Assembly: GCA_965249005.1 (NCBI GenBank)
Contig: CBDFLD010000023.1
Location: 1,054,001-1,118,000, forward strand
Origin: CBDFLD01 sp965249005
GTDB taxonomy: Bacteria; Acidobacteriota; UBA6911
DNA length: 64,000 nt
Reading direction: 5' to 3'
Shown: positions 1 through 9,011 of the stretch, in pieces
Layout: each line of letters starts with the position of its first letter
Numbering within the stretch: the first letter of the stretch is position 1
Translations under genes and position numbers: made by a program
Notes under the pieces: model-generated
Databases searched by the model: none
Seen by the model: only the letters and a program-made list of their open reading frames with translations
Told to the model about the DNA's origin: nothing

Positions 1-489
1 CTCTTCCACCCCGGCAACATCCTTGAAGGTGACTTTCTTTTGCTGGCTGGACAGAAGGCGCGCCCGACTCTTGCCGAAGGAAAGCGCCTTGTTGCCTCCA
101 CTTTGCATCTGGCGCATCAGAAAGATCCAGAAACCGATGAGCAGGATGAACGGGAGCCAGGAAGAGAGAAAGATATACATGAAAGACGAATTGGTCGACT
201 TCTCGTACTTGACGGTCACGCCGTTGTCTTGGAGGGTTCGGCCCAGGTCAAAGCCGGCGTCGGGAGGAATCACGCTCTGGAACTTCGTGCCGTTGACATC
301 TTCGCCCTCGAGATCTTCGCCCATGATCTTCACGGACTTGATCTTCTTGGCCATCACGTCCGAATAGAACGTGGTGAAGTCCCGTTCTTCGATGCTGGCG
401 TCCTGGACGTTGTAGAACAGCTGCCAGAGCAGGACCAGTGACACGACCACGGCCAGCCATACAAGAATGTTTTTAAGATTGGTACTCAA
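1..489 (-). CDS. ftsH: ATP-dependent zinc metalloprotease FtsH, N-terminal part
   Basis: Membrane AAA+ protease that degrades misfolded membrane proteins and short-lived regulators. Only the first 163 codons are here; the gene runs off the left edge. The translation has a first membrane helix (about residues 7-24), a periplasmic domain, a second helix (about 108-126), and the family linker ending in VTFKDVAGVEE, the entry to the AAA+ domain. The start is a TTG at 487-489. It is chosen because GGAAGGA lies 8 bases upstream and no in-frame ATG fits. It follows tilS on the same strand; tilS-ftsH adjacency is common in bacteria, often with hpt between, which is absent here. Identity is secure; the exact start is an inference. 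Confidence 0.95.
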   Translation of the reverse strand, partial: MSTNLKNILVWLAVVVSLVLLWQLFYNVQDASIEERDFTTFYSDVMAKKIKSVKIMGEDLEGEDVNGTKFQSVIPPDAGFDLGRTLQDNGVTVKYEKSTNSSFMYIFLSSWLPFILLIGFWIFLMRQMQSGGNKALSFGKSRARLLSSQQKKVTFKDVAGVEE

Positions 490-830
490 TTGTCATTCCT
501 TCCCCAGGGATTTCCCGATTTGGGACGTCGGTCTTGAGACTGGGCACTGTCGCTTGGGTAACTTGAGCTTGATCCGATGGTTATCCCCCAAAAGCACTCT
601 ATTATATCAAACCGCAACGTAGGCCTCAATCGGGTTTCCGGTTGCAACTTATTTCTCTGGAAATCCATCCGAGTTGGCCAGATTCAAAGCTCGATCGATC
701 CAGACTCTCGCTGGGCGGGTATCGCTACCCCAATATCCTCACCGACAATTACTTAGACGTAATTCCGCTGGATTTGTTTCCTGATTCACCCGGTTTTTTC
801 ACTTCTTGGCCTTGTTGCCCGAGTCCCGGT
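490..830. other. tilS-ftsH intergenic region
   Basis: No gene seen. It contains the ftsH promoter and leader. A short plus-strand frame over 642-1289 is antisense to tilS and is not supported. Confidence 0.6.
601..629 (-). promoter_or_regulatory. Sigma-70-type promoter for ftsH
   Basis: Reading the minus strand, TTGAGG (624-629) and TATAAT (601-606) are 17 bases apart. Transcription would start near 594, leaving a leader of about 105 bases before the ftsH TTG. The -10 is perfect and the -35 matches at four of six positions. Confidence 0.6.
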
Positions 831-2240
831 CTATCCGCTGCGAGTGGAACTTGTTTCTACAAGAACACATCGGTCGGATCGGGTGCTGGGCGTAAAGGAT
901 TTTGCCGTCGGGAACCCGGGAATCCACAGCACGATACCGTCGGCGACCACCATGGGAAGGCGCCCTCTCTCCGCTTGGTGGATTCGAGCGTCGATGAGCA
1001 TTTTCTTCACCTTCTTGCTGTCGCGGTTGCCATACCGGTCTCCACGTTGCCGGGACCGAACGACGAGGCTCTGAGGGATTTGATCGAATCTCAACAGGGC
1101 CGATGTTCGCGGCAGCTTTGCCAAGTCACCGCCGCCGGTTGCAGTTGCCCGGAAATCGAGATTGGCCTCGGGAACCGAAAGAAAACCCGGAACGGTAAGC
1201 TGGTAGGTGTATTCGGTTGCCGGGGGCAGCTCGGCCGGGTGGAAAACCAGCCACTCGAATTCTCTCCAGGCGACCGACCCTCGGGGTAGCCGGACGCGGC
1301 GGCCGCTCTTGTTCGGGAGGCACAGCCGCTTCAGGGTAGATAGGTGGGATTCTGTGATTTGCTTCAGGGACCCGCGGACGGTCTCGACGGCGCGCCGCAG
1401 CACCAGTTTTTGCATCACCGGCGGCAAAGCCAAGATAGCTGCGGCGGGTAGCGCAAGCTGTCCGGAGACGACCGACCGGAGCTGCGCAAAAAGACGCTCG
1501 GCCTCCAGATTCAGATACTCCGCCGCCTCGCGATAGATCGCCGCTTCCTTCGCCAACGTCGTCACGATCCTGGGGTTGAAGGTTTCTTGGAGGTACGGAA
1601 TGAGCTCCTGGCGCAAACGGTTTCGCTCAAAACGCATATCCGAGTTCGTGGCATCGTCTCGAAACCTGGCGTCCCGCGAGTGGAGGTAGCGGAGCACCTC
1701 TTGACGGCTGCATTCCAGCAGAGGCCGAACGTACAGATCATTCACGCTCGGGTGGATGGCGGATAGACCATCTGTGCCGCTGCCACGAAAGAGTCGCATC
1801 AGCACCGTTTCGGCCTGATCGTCCATGGTGTGCCCGAGGGCGATCTTGTCAGCGCCAACCTCTTGTTGCACCTGCCCCAGAAAGCGATAGCGCACTCGTC
1901 TCAACCGTTGCTCCAGGTTCCCCCGGTTCGGCTCCACGGAGACGGATTCGCTCCGCGCCGGGATCTCGAGCTGTTGACACAAGCGTCGCACAAACTCCTC
2001 ATCCGCATCCGATTCGTCTCCGCGGATACCGTGGTTGCAGTGTCCCACGGAAAGACGAATCCCGAACTCGTCCCTGATACGGTGCAGAGAAAGCAGGAGC
2101 GCTACCGAATCGGGCCCACCGGAAACAGCCACTAGCACGTGCTCGCCCGGCTCGAGCAAGCCGAACTTCCGGATCGTTTGGCGAAGCTTCATCTCCAGAT
2201 GTTTGAGCCGTGCCTTCCGGGATTTTGCCGTGTCGACCAT
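831..2240 (-). CDS. tilS: tRNA(Ile)-lysidine synthase TilS
   Basis: Ligates lysine to C34 of the CAU-anticodon tRNA-Ile so that it reads AUA; essential in most bacteria. The PP-loop SGGPDS is at residues 40-45 of the 469-residue product. It is followed by the N-type ATP pyrophosphatase core (VGHCNHGIRGDES, LGHTMDDQAETVLMRL) and a C-terminal substrate-binding domain, so the length is normal. The frame is open to 2288, but ATG 2240 is preferred: AGAGG lies 7 bases upstream and the extra 16 codons cover AT-rich, promoter-like sequence (TATAGAATATAGAG). It is divergent from hemB and upstream of ftsH. Confidence 0.93.
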   Translation of the reverse strand: MVDTAKSRKARLKHLEMKLRQTIRKFGLLEPGEHVLVAVSGGPDSVALLLSLHRIRDEFGIRLSVGHCNHGIRGDESDADEEFVRRLCQQLEIPARSESVSVEPNRGNLEQRLRRVRYRFLGQVQQEVGADKIALGHTMDDQAETVLMRLFRGSGTDGLSAIHPSVNDLYVRPLLECSRQEVLRYLHSRDARFRDDATNSDMRFERNRLRQELIPYLQETFNPRIVTTLAKEAAIYREAAEYLNLEAERLFAQLRSVVSGQLALPAAAILALPPVMQKLVLRRAVETVRGSLKQITESHLSTLKRLCLPNKSGRRVRLPRGSVAWREFEWLVFHPAELPPATEYTYQLTVPGFLSVPEANLDFRATATGGGDLAKLPRTSALLRFDQIPQSLVVRSRQRGDRYGNRDSKKVKKMLIDARIHQAERGRLPMVVADGIVLWIPGFPTAKSFTPSTRSDRCVLVETSSTRSG

Positions 2241-2374
2241 GACAGGACCTCTAGGGTCTCTATATTCTATACTCCGACGAGCTTTCACGTGAGGGGAATG
2301 GGCGATTATGCTGATTGAAACGTGAGCTGGACCTATTATGATACTCTCGCCAACGTTACTAAGGAGGGTGCGCG

Positions 2375-3343
2375 ATGAGTTACCCGGTCACTCGCATGAG
2401 GCGTCTCCGAATGAACGAACGCCTACGACGCTTGGTGCGTGAAACGCGGCTTTCTCCCGACAAGCTGGTATACCCGATGTTTGTCTGCCCCGGGGAAGGG
2501 GTCAAACAAGAGATTCCTTCCATGCCGGGGAACTACCAATGCTCGATTGACGTGCTGGTCGAGGAGGCCCGCTCGATCCAATCGCTGGGAATTTCCGGAA
2601 TTATCCTCTTCGGCATCCCGCCGCAAAAGGACGAGACTGCCTCGTCTGCGCTGGATCCTGCCGGGATCATACAGCAAGCATTGCGAGCGCTGAAGCGCGA
2701 GACAACCCTGCTGCTCATAACGGATGTTTGCCTGTGCGAGTACACGAGCCACGGACACTGCGGACTGGTCGAAAACGATGAGATCGTCAACGATGCCAGC
2801 GTCGAGGTCCTGGCCCAGACAGCGCTGTCGCATGCGGAGGCAGGAGCCGACATCGTGGCTCCTTCCGATATGATGGACGGGCGCGTGGCCGCGATCCGGG
2901 CCATATTGGACAAGCACGGACACGAGCATCTGCCGATCCTTTCCTACGCCGTGAAGTACGCCTCGGCGTTCTATGGACCCTTTCGTGAAGCTGCTGAATC
3001 GACCCCGGAATTCGGAGATCGGCGCAGCCATCAGATGGATCCCGCAAACGTGCGCGAGGCACTCCGTGAGGCTGAGCTCGACATCGAGGAGGGTGCCGAT
3101 ATCTTGATGGTCAAGCCGGCCGGACCGTATCTGGATGTCATCCGGCGCATCCGGGAGCGCTACAGCATCCCGGTGGCTGCCTATCAGGTCAGCGGAGAAT
3201 TCGCCGCCCTGGTCGCAGCCGCCCGCCTCGGGTGGCTGGATCTCGAGCGCGTGAGTCTGGAGAGTCTGATCGGGATCCGGCGCGCAGGGGCGGAGATGAT
3301 ACTCACTTATTTCGCCAAAGACGTGGCCCGCCTGATCGGCTAG
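2375..3343 (+). CDS. hemB: Delta-aminolevulinic acid dehydratase (porphobilinogen synthase)
   Basis: Condenses two 5-aminolevulinate molecules to porphobilinogen in cytosolic tetrapyrrole synthesis. The 322-residue product is full length. The active-site lysines are K194 (YAVKYAS) and K247 (LMVKPAG), which form the Schiff bases. C119, C121 and C129 in the CLCEYTSHGHCG segment indicate the zinc-dependent type. A strong AAGGAGGG site precedes ATG 2375. Only 30 bases separate it from hemL, so the two C5-pathway genes are almost certainly one operon. A second, diverged hemB lies at 35242; this copy is presumed to be the housekeeping one because of its hemL partner. Confidence 0.97.
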   Translation: MSYPVTRMRRLRMNERLRRLVRETRLSPDKLVYPMFVCPGEGVKQEIPSMPGNYQCSIDVLVEEARSIQSLGISGIILFGIPPQKDETASSALDPAGIIQQALRALKRETTLLLITDVCLCEYTSHGHCGLVENDEIVNDASVEVLAQTALSHAEAGADIVAPSDMMDGRVAAIRAILDKHGHEHLPILSYAVKYASAFYGPFREAAESTPEFGDRRSHQMDPANVREALREAELDIEEGADILMVKPAGPYLDVIRRIRERYSIPVAAYQVSGEFAALVAAARLGWLDLERVSLESLIGIRRAGAEMILTYFAKDVARLIG

Positions 3344-3373
3344 GCGCGAGTCACAAGTGGGCAGGAGGAGATT

Positions 3374-4654
3374 TTGACCCAGCGTTCCAGTCGTTTGTTC
3401 CAGCGAGCCAAGAAAACGATGCCGGGAGGCGTCAATAGTCCCGTACGTGCCTTCGGGAGCGTTGGAGGAGTGCCGCGCTTCATCAAACAGGCCCAGGGTT
3501 GTCGTGTTACCGACGCCGATGGGAAGACCTACATCGACTACGTCGGTTCGTGGGGGCCTCTGATTCTCGGACATGCTCCCTCGGCGGTTCAGTCCGCGCT
3601 CCGAAGGCAGATTCCCCGTGGGACGAGCTACGGTGCGTCCACGGAAAACGAAATCATCCTGGCCGAGACGATCTGCGAGGCCATCCCTTCGATCGAAAAG
3701 GTTCGACTGGTCAACTCCGGGACAGAGGCCGTCATGAGTGCCGTTCGGCTCGCCCGAGCGTTCACAGCTCGCCCCAAGATCATCAAATTCGACGGCGGGT
3801 ACCATGGGCATTCTGACGGACTTCTGGTCAAGGCGGGTTCCGGTGTGGCGACCCTGGGAATTCCCGATACGCCCGGCGTTGCGAAGGCGCAGGCCGAGCT
3901 CACCCTGTCTCTCCCCTATAACGATCTGGAATCGGTGAAGAAGGCCTTCAAACTCCACCGCTCCCAGATTGCCGCCGTCGTGATCGAACCCGTGGCGGGC
4001 AACATGGGCATCGTAACGCCCCGCAAGGGATTTTTGGCGGCGCTGCGCAAGCTTACCCGGCAACACGGGGCACTGCTCATCTTCGACGAGGTCATCACCG
4101 GCTTTCGGGTCGGCTACGGTGGGGCGCAGCAGTTATACGCTGTCAAGCCGGACCTCACTTGCCTGGGAAAGATCATCGGCGGTGGCCTTCCCGTTGGAGC
4201 CTACGGTGGCAAGAAGGCCATCATGAAATGGGTGGCTCCCGAGGGGCCCGTGTATCAAGCGGGCACGCTTTCAGGCAACCCGATGGCGGTGGCGGCCGGA
4301 ATCGCAACCCTCAAGGTGCTTCGCGGCCGAGACGTGTACGGGCAGCTGGAACGCAAGGCGTCGCGGCTTGTCGACGGCATTCTGGAGAGCGCAAAGAAAA
4401 CGGACGTACCGATACAGGTCAATCGCATCGGCTCCATGTTCACTGTGTTCTTCAACCCGGATCCGGTCGTCGATTTCGGGACGGCGCAGCGCAGTGACCG
4501 AACCCGCTACGGGTGCTTTTTTCACGGACTGCTTCAAAACGGTGTTTACTTCCCTCCGTCACAGTTCGAGGCGACGTTTGTTTCGCTCGCGCACAAGAGT
4601 TCTGATCTGGGCCAAACCATCCGAGCCGTCCAGGCTTCGCTGGCCGCCCTGTAG
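3374..4654 (+). CDS. hemL: Glutamate-1-semialdehyde 2,1-aminomutase
   Basis: PLP enzyme that converts glutamate-1-semialdehyde to 5-aminolevulinate, the substrate of HemB encoded just upstream. The 426-residue product has the family opening (SPVRAFGSVGG), the phosphate-binding SGTEAVMSA segment, D238 in the FDEVITGFR motif and the PLP lysine K266 (CLGKIIGGG). The start is TTG 3374, with AGGAGGAG directly upstream; no other in-frame start is compatible with the family N-terminus. It ends 19 bases from the convergent corC-like gene. Its presence shows heme is made from glutamyl-tRNA, not glycine. Confidence 0.96.
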   Translation: MTQRSSRLFQRAKKTMPGGVNSPVRAFGSVGGVPRFIKQAQGCRVTDADGKTYIDYVGSWGPLILGHAPSAVQSALRRQIPRGTSYGASTENEIILAETICEAIPSIEKVRLVNSGTEAVMSAVRLARAFTARPKIIKFDGGYHGHSDGLLVKAGSGVATLGIPDTPGVAKAQAELTLSLPYNDLESVKKAFKLHRSQIAAVVIEPVAGNMGIVTPRKGFLAALRKLTRQHGALLIFDEVITGFRVGYGGAQQLYAVKPDLTCLGKIIGGGLPVGAYGGKKAIMKWVAPEGPVYQAGTLSGNPMAVAAGIATLKVLRGRDVYGQLERKASRLVDGILESAKKTDVPIQVNRIGSMFTVFFNPDPVVDFGTAQRSDRTRYGCFFHGLLQNGVYFPPSQFEATFVSLAHKSSDLGQTIRAVQASLAAL

Positions 4655-4673
4655 AGACCCGCACTGAGTCGAG

Positions 4674-5990
4674 TTATTCTTGAACGAGCCCTGAGGCAAC
4701 CGGCCGGTTCTTTTCGAGCATGGAGGTGGGAACCCGGACCCGCAGCGCCAGGATTTTGTAGCGGTCCGCTTTTTCAATGGCGAAGGTCAAGTCCTGATAT
4801 CGGACAGTTTCTCCTTCTTTCAAGAGACGGCCGGTGCGCGCCTGCAGGAAGCCGACAACGGTCGAGTATTCGCGAGACTCGGGAATCGCGGAGGGGAACA
4901 TCCGGTTGAAGTCCTTGATGGCAAGCGTTCCGGACACGGAATAGAGCTCCGGGCCCAAACTGCGGATTGATTCGGTTTCCGTGTCCAGTTCGTCCCGGAT
5001 TTCGCCGACAATTTCCTCGAGCAGGTCCTCGAGCGTCAGGATTCCATCGACGCCGCCGAATTCATCCACGACCCCGACCATGTGCAAACGCATCGACTGG
5101 AGCTGTCGCATTACCGCATCGATGGGCGCCGTGTCCGGAACGAAATGGACCGGACGCAGCAACGCTTTCAGATTGATTTCTCTCGGGCTCTGCAAGTAAT
5201 GCAGCAGATCTTTCACATACAGGATTCCCAAGATGTTGTCGAACTTTCCCCGGTACACCGGAATCCTGGAGTGGTGGCTCGACTGAATCAGACTGAGCAC
5301 CTCATCAATGGGATCGTTGATTTCGGCAGCAATGACGTCCGTTCGGGGAATCATGATCTCGCGTACCTGGGTCGCCCCGATATCGAACACGTTGCTGAGC
5401 ATTTCCTTGTTCTGTTTGCCGATCGCCTCGTCCGCGGTCCCGGCAATCAAGGCACGAATCTCCTCCGCGCTCAAAGCCTGGGCAAAGGGACTGCGCGTCT
5501 CGTGCAGGCCGAATAGCCGAACGAGTCGGTTGGCAAACCAGATACCCAGGCGGGAGAACGGATAGAGGACCGAGGTGAAAAAGCGAATCGGCAACAAGAG
5601 TCTGCGGCTGACGCGCTCGGCATGAGTCGCCGCGATCAGTTTCGGGGTCAGCTCGCAGAAGATCAGAATGACCAACGTCAGCACCGTGGATGCCGCGATG
5701 CTCGCGCCTTCGACCCAGCCGCGTGGCACATAGGTCGCGACCATGTATGTTACGAGTGTCGCCGCTCCGACATTGGTGAGGTTGTTTCCGAGAAGAATGA
5801 CCCCGAGGAGCTTGTCGGGATTGAGCAGGAGGGCCTGAATCCTGGTGGCTTTGGGATCTCCCGCCTCCACCTTGGATTTGAGCTTGAGACGATTGATTGC
5901 AAGGAATGCTGTTTCAGACCCTGAGAACACCAGGGAAAGAAATAGCAGCAACAGGAGAAGCGCGAAATAGACGAAGACCGGCGTCTGCAA
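4674..5990 (-). CDS. CorC/HlyC-type membrane protein (CNNM + CBS domains)
   Basis: Member of the hemolysin C/CorC family, thought to act in magnesium or cobalt efflux or its control; the substrate cannot be read here. The 438-residue order is a CNNM (DUF21) transmembrane domain (about 1-185, starting with a strongly hydrophobic helix and SGSETAFLAINRLKLK), a tandem CBS pair (about 205-335, IMIPRTDVIA and VDEFGGVDGILTLEDLLEEIVGEI), and a CorC_HlyC domain to the end. The start is TTG 5988-5990, six bases after the carD stop. It has no clear ribosome site of its own, so it is likely translated by coupling to carD. Confidence 0.88.
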   Translation of the reverse strand: MQTPVFVYFALLLLLLFLSLVFSGSETAFLAINRLKLKSKVEAGDPKATRIQALLLNPDKLLGVILLGNNLTNVGAATLVTYMVATYVPRGWVEGASIAASTVLTLVILIFCELTPKLIAATHAERVSRRLLLPIRFFTSVLYPFSRLGIWFANRLVRLFGLHETRSPFAQALSAEEIRALIAGTADEAIGKQNKEMLSNVFDIGATQVREIMIPRTDVIAAEINDPIDEVLSLIQSSHHSRIPVYRGKFDNILGILYVKDLLHYLQSPREINLKALLRPVHFVPDTAPIDAVMRQLQSMRLHMVGVVDEFGGVDGILTLEDLLEEIVGEIRDELDTETESIRSLGPELYSVSGTLAIKDFNRMFPSAIPESREYSTVVGFLQARTGRLLKEGETVRYQDLTFAIEKADRYKILALRVRVPTSMLEKNRPVASGLVQE

Positions 5991-5996
5991 AGCGTT

Positions 5997-6509
5997 TTAC
6001 GCGGATGCGTGCATCGAGCGCTCGTAAGCCCGATTCAAAGCCTTATCGATTTGATCTTCCACTTTCTTTTCGTTCGTGCCCCGAACCGTGGCGACTTCAC
6101 TGATGATCAGCTGTTTGGCACGATCGAGCATTCTCTTTTCGCGGAAGGACAGACTCTTCTTGGCGCTGAGATAGACAAGGTTTCGGAGAACTTCAGCTAC
6201 CTGAAAGATCGAGCCCGTGCGCATTTTCTCGGAATGGTCCTTGTAACGCCCCTTCCAATCGGACTCCGGCTCGAAAAAGTCCTCCTGGAGCAACTTGAAC
6301 AAACCATCCACAGCACGCTTCTTGATGATGGGTCGCAGCCCGACACTCTTGACGTTCGCGGTCGGGACCATCACGAGGGACGCGTTGGCGTGAATGCGCA
6401 GCATGTAGAATTGTTCGGCAACACCATTGATGGGGCGGCGGGTAACTTGTTCTATGATTCCGACGCCATGATTTGGATAGACAACTTTATCTCCCACGCG
6501 GAAATCCAT
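5997..6509 (-). CDS. carD: CarD family transcriptional regulator
   Basis: RNA-polymerase-binding regulator (CarD/CdnL) that contacts the beta subunit and stabilises open promoter complexes. The 170-residue product begins MDFRVGDKVVYPNHGVG, the family RNAP-interacting domain, followed by an all-helical DNA-binding domain. ATG 6509 is chosen over an upstream in-frame ATG at 6521 because GGAGG sits between them, correctly spaced for 6509. A good promoter at 6531-6559 gives a leader of only about 15 bases. It is first in an operon with the CorC-like gene. Confidence 0.93.
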   Translation of the reverse strand: MDFRVGDKVVYPNHGVGIIEQVTRRPINGVAEQFYMLRIHANASLVMVPTANVKSVGLRPIIKKRAVDGLFKLLQEDFFEPESDWKGRYKDHSEKMRTGSIFQVAEVLRNLVYLSAKKSLSFREKRMLDRAKQLIISEVATVRGTNEKKVEDQIDKALNRAYERSMHASA

Positions 6510-6530
6510 TGATTCCTCCAAGTGGGCAGC

Positions 6531-6559
6531 ATTATATGCGCAATCAAAACTCGAGTCAA
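6531..6559 (-). promoter_or_regulatory. Sigma-70-type promoter for carD
   Basis: On the minus strand TTGACT (6554-6559) and TATAAT (6531-6536) are separated by exactly 17 bases and lie just upstream of the carD ribosome site. Confidence 0.75.
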
Positions 6560-6902
6560 AACGATGCGGTCACGGCGAAGACCGATGCAACGGCAACGCT
6601 GCAAGTAATGGTGCCCCTTTAGACATTGTTCCAAAAGCGCCGCTCGAAAGCAAGCGATGCTTCGGAACGTTTCGCGTGATGTTCTGCTGTTTCGACGCGC
6701 ACAGCTTCGTCATTGCACGAGAAAACTCACGCAAGCGATGTTGACCGAGGCGAGGTATGCGGATGGCCAAAGCAAGAGCGCCAAGGGTTATGAAACAATT
6801 GATTTCTTGATTCTTTTTTGGGGTGTGCTGAAGAGGTGTTCAAACTCGAACGGCCGCACAACGCTTCGTGATGCACAGCTTTCGACGCGGCTTTCCCGAC
6901 GA
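6560..6902. other. carD-tRNA intergenic region
   Basis: About 340 bases without a supported gene. A plus-strand open frame here runs through the tRNA gene and has no ribosome site, so it was not accepted. Confidence 0.5.
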
Positions 6903-6931
6903 TTGACTCGCCAAAAAGGTTGGGCTACCAT
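6903..6931 (+). promoter_or_regulatory. Promoter of the tRNA-Leu gene
   Basis: TTGACT (6903-6908), a 17-base spacer and TACCAT (6926-6931) end 22 bases before the mature tRNA 5' end. Confidence 0.6.
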
Positions 6932-6953
6932 CCGCCTACAATTTGGACGACCA

Positions 6954-7041
6954 GCCGAAGTGGCGGAACTGGCAGACGCACGGGACTCAAAATCCCGCGC
7001 CCCTTGCGGGCATGAGGGTTCGACCCCCTCCTTCGGCACCA
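6954..7041 (+). tRNA. tRNA-Leu (anticodon CAA), CCA encoded
   Basis: The acceptor stem GCCGAAG (6954-6960) pairs with CTTCGGC (7031-7037), followed by A and the encoded CCA. The anticodon stem CGGGA/TCCCG encloses loop CTCAAAA, giving anticodon CAA (reads UUG). A long variable arm (class II tRNA) and T-arm GAGGG-TTCGACC-CCCTC are present. The last 57 bases (6985-7041) are the sequence repeated downstream, so this gene is the integration target of the whole 7-52.6 kb region. Confidence 0.97.
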
Positions 7042-7348
7042 GTGTTATCAAGGGTTTGTGGCTGTCTCTTCTTTTGCTGCTATTCTCTGATTGTTCTCTG
7101 CTTTGCCCGTACTTTGCCTTAACTCGACCCAGGGCACCCGTCGGGGTACGGGGGTATCAATCTATATGGGTCCTACCGCCGCCGCATATCTCTGAGGGTA
7201 ATCAGCGTCAACCGCTCTAGCAACCCTGGTGATTCCTTCACGGAGCCAGTTCTCTGCGCTCTAGAAAGTTAAGCGGCAGTATGCGTGCGCGATAACCAGA
7301 AAAGGGTTCAGGTGAACGGGCGGCTGTGCGCCGAGCAGTACCGAGGGT
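7042..7348. other. Left arm of segment A (attachment-site flank)
   Basis: No gene seen. A tandem pair of near-identical 7-8-mers, CTTTGCCCGTACTTTGCC, lies near 7097-7114. A matching pair lies just inside the other end of this segment (near 14424-14444). Paired repeats flanking a tRNA att core look like arm-type integrase binding sites. Confidence 0.45.
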
Positions 7349-7635
7349 TTACTGCATGCGTTCTCGCCAAATGGGGATGTGCCGTTCGACTACGGCGGTG
7401 AGATCTTGCTTGATGGATTCTGCGGTGGATGCCTCGGTAACGAAGAAGCGAAACTTATCACCCAAGTTTGGTTTCAGCCAGAACGCAACCTCCCACTCAT
7501 TGGATCGCTCGCCGGTTAACCAGGGATCGTGGCGAAGCTCAACAAAGCGTGGGTCAAGATGGTGTTTCGACAAAGTCTCGCTCAACGCGCGTCCTCGACA
7601 AGCTCTCGGATTTGTCGCGGTGTAAAGTCGGTCAT
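7349..7635 (-). pseudogene. Small uncharacterised gene, frameshifted
   Basis: ATG 7633-7635 opens MTDFTPRQIRELVEDAR and then meets TGA at 7582-7584. The -1 frame carries on at once with LSETLSKHHLDPRF through to TERHIPIWRERM-like sequence ending at 7349. Joined by adding one base near 7585, the product is about 95 residues with regular protein-like composition. I do not recognise the family. It may be a recent frameshift or an assembly error. Upstream sequence, open in the second frame to 7762, has no ribosome site. Confidence 0.5.
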
Positions 7636-7831
7636 GTCTTAGCCTCAGTGAGGCAATGGAGTGGAAGGCACAAGTGATTTGAACCCAGCGACGGACTCTC
7701 CTCAACGTGAAATATTGGTGCTTGTATGTGAAGAATTGTAAGTTGCGCCAATTTAAGGTCAATCAGGGAATCCCTGATTTTCAAATGTCGAGATTCGCCG
7801 GGATAAGATACAAAGAATCACATTAATCAAT

Positions 7832-8029
7832 ATGGATCAGCTCGGCCCACTTATCGCTGATGTCAGCAGAAAAACGTTTGCTGACATCAGGTCGGCTCCG
7901 GATCAGAGCCTCGACACGAAAAGACCCATTGGCGATGCCCTTGGAAAGTTTTCTGGTCCACAGTGGAAAAGGCTCCGACTTTTGAAAATCAGGGTTCTCC
8001 TGATGTTCACTATTACCACAAGTTGGTAG
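7832..8029 (+). CDS. Possible small protein, unsupported start
   Basis: A 65-codon frame from ATG 7832 with no clear ribosome site. It is the best coding candidate in the 7636-8061 interval and precedes a run of same-strand small genes. No family recognised and the frame could be chance. Confidence 0.25.
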   Translation: MDQLGPLIADVSRKTFADIRSAPDQSLDTKRPIGDALGKFSGPQWKRLRLLKIRVLLMFTITTSW

Positions 8030-8061
8030 AATCAAGGTCCCAAACAATAAGGAGGAACAAT

Positions 8062-8238
8062 ATGCCAAGTGGCAAACCGTCGGCCGCTGATAGTGGCGCT
8101 AGAATGAAGGAACTCGAAGGCCTCCAACAGCAAGCTGATAGCCTTCATGTCAACGATCATCAGAAAACGCGTTTTTTTGATTTCAGGCGAGAAAATTGCA
8201 TGACGGGTATCATCATCCTCGCCGAAGGCGAGGCATAG
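8062..8238 (+). CDS. Small hydrophilic helical protein, unknown
   Basis: 58 codons from ATG 8062, preceded by AAGGAGG at ideal distance. The open frame extends upstream, but this ribosome site fixes the start. The N-terminal half (MKELEGLQQQADSLH) has the heptad look of a short coiled coil. First of three same-strand small genes with helical products (8062, 8377, 8756). Family not recognised. The end carries a CCTCGCC-GAA-GGCGAGG hairpin within the last codons. Confidence 0.55.
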   Translation: MPSGKPSAADSGARMKELEGLQQQADSLHVNDHQKTRFFDFRRENCMTGIIILAEGEA

Positions 8239-8376
8239 CGTTGATCCAGCATTCCTTGACGATTTGGTGATCGCGCAAGGCGCAATCATAGCGGGCCCAA
8301 ATACCCGGGAGCGCCGGTCCAGAAAACAGCGTTTTTACATGATCGCCAACACCTTCAGGACAGTCTTGAGTCACTC

Positions 8377-8736
8377 TTGGTTCGTATTACGACTGTCCAG
8401 CAAGATAAATCACGAGCATTCGGTGAACGGTTCCAAGAATGCGGCATGGAACTATCGCGTGAGGAAATCGCCTCGATTCGGAGGGACCTTGCAGATATCG
8501 CGGTGAAGGTGCGAACCATTGAAGGTTTGCGGAGCCGTTACAGCGTTTTCAAAGACTTGATCGAGTTGAAAAAGGCCCTGATCGAGACCTCAGGTAGTAG
8601 CGATGTAAAGGAGATCCTTACCGAACAAAAAATTACTGAGATCCTGCTTAAGAACAGGGTAATCATCGAAATGCTCGTCTGGCACATCCTTAAGACACTT
8701 GAATGGATGTTACTTCGAGCGAAATTACCATGTTAG
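8377..8736 (+). CDS. Helical protein of unknown function
   Basis: The open frame gives up to 119 residues from TTG 8377, or 97 from ATG 8443 (MELSREEIASI); neither start has a convincing ribosome site, so the N-terminus is uncertain. The product is almost wholly alpha-helical and charged, with regular leucine spacing (IRRDLADIAVKVRTIEGL, LIELKKALIE), and may form a coiled coil. It ends 20 bases before the next gene, which has a strong ribosome site, so the two are probably co-transcribed. No family recognised. Confidence 0.55.
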   Translation: MVRITTVQQDKSRAFGERFQECGMELSREEIASIRRDLADIAVKVRTIEGLRSRYSVFKDLIELKKALIETSGSSDVKEILTEQKITEILLKNRVIIEMLVWHILKTLEWMLLRAKLPC

Positions 8737-8755
8737 AGATAGGAGGTAACAATCA

Positions 8756-8986
8756 ATGGAAAAGCAAAAAGTGACAGATGAGTTGCTCAGTGAGTTGTGT
8801 GCTCAACTGGAAGACCTTCGATCCAGCCATAGCGACTTGCTGCGTAAGGCTGAAGGGCTCTCTCCCAGGATCACTGAACTCTACCGAGCAATATGGGAAC
8901 CGGAAGAGCAGCTTATCAAGGAGTTCAACCTTGTCCAGGAAAGCATCCGGCTCGCTGATTTCTTGGCACACGAGCCAAAACGGTGA
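8756..8986 (+). CDS. Small coiled-coil-like protein, unknown
   Basis: 76 residues from ATG 8756, preceded by AGGAGGT. Predominantly helical (LLSELCAQLEDLRSSHSDLL, LIKEFNLVQESIRLADFL), acidic, with no signal or membrane segment. It forms a likely operon with the 8377 gene. Family not recognised; small helical gene pairs with strong ribosome sites are typical cargo of integrated elements. Confidence 0.65.
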   Translation: MEKQKVTDELLSELCAQLEDLRSSHSDLLRKAEGLSPRITELYRAIWEPEEQLIKEFNLVQESIRLADFLAHEPKR

Positions 8987-9011
8987 AATTGGAGTCGCAC
9001 ACTAAGTGGCC

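Noticed and set aside
2423..4066. 547-codon minus-strand open frame
   Set aside because: Wholly antisense to hemB and hemL, which have strong motifs and ribosome sites; a GC-driven shadow.
6657..7220. 187-codon plus-strand frame through the tRNA
   Set aside because: Includes the complete tRNA-Leu gene and its promoter; no ribosome site.
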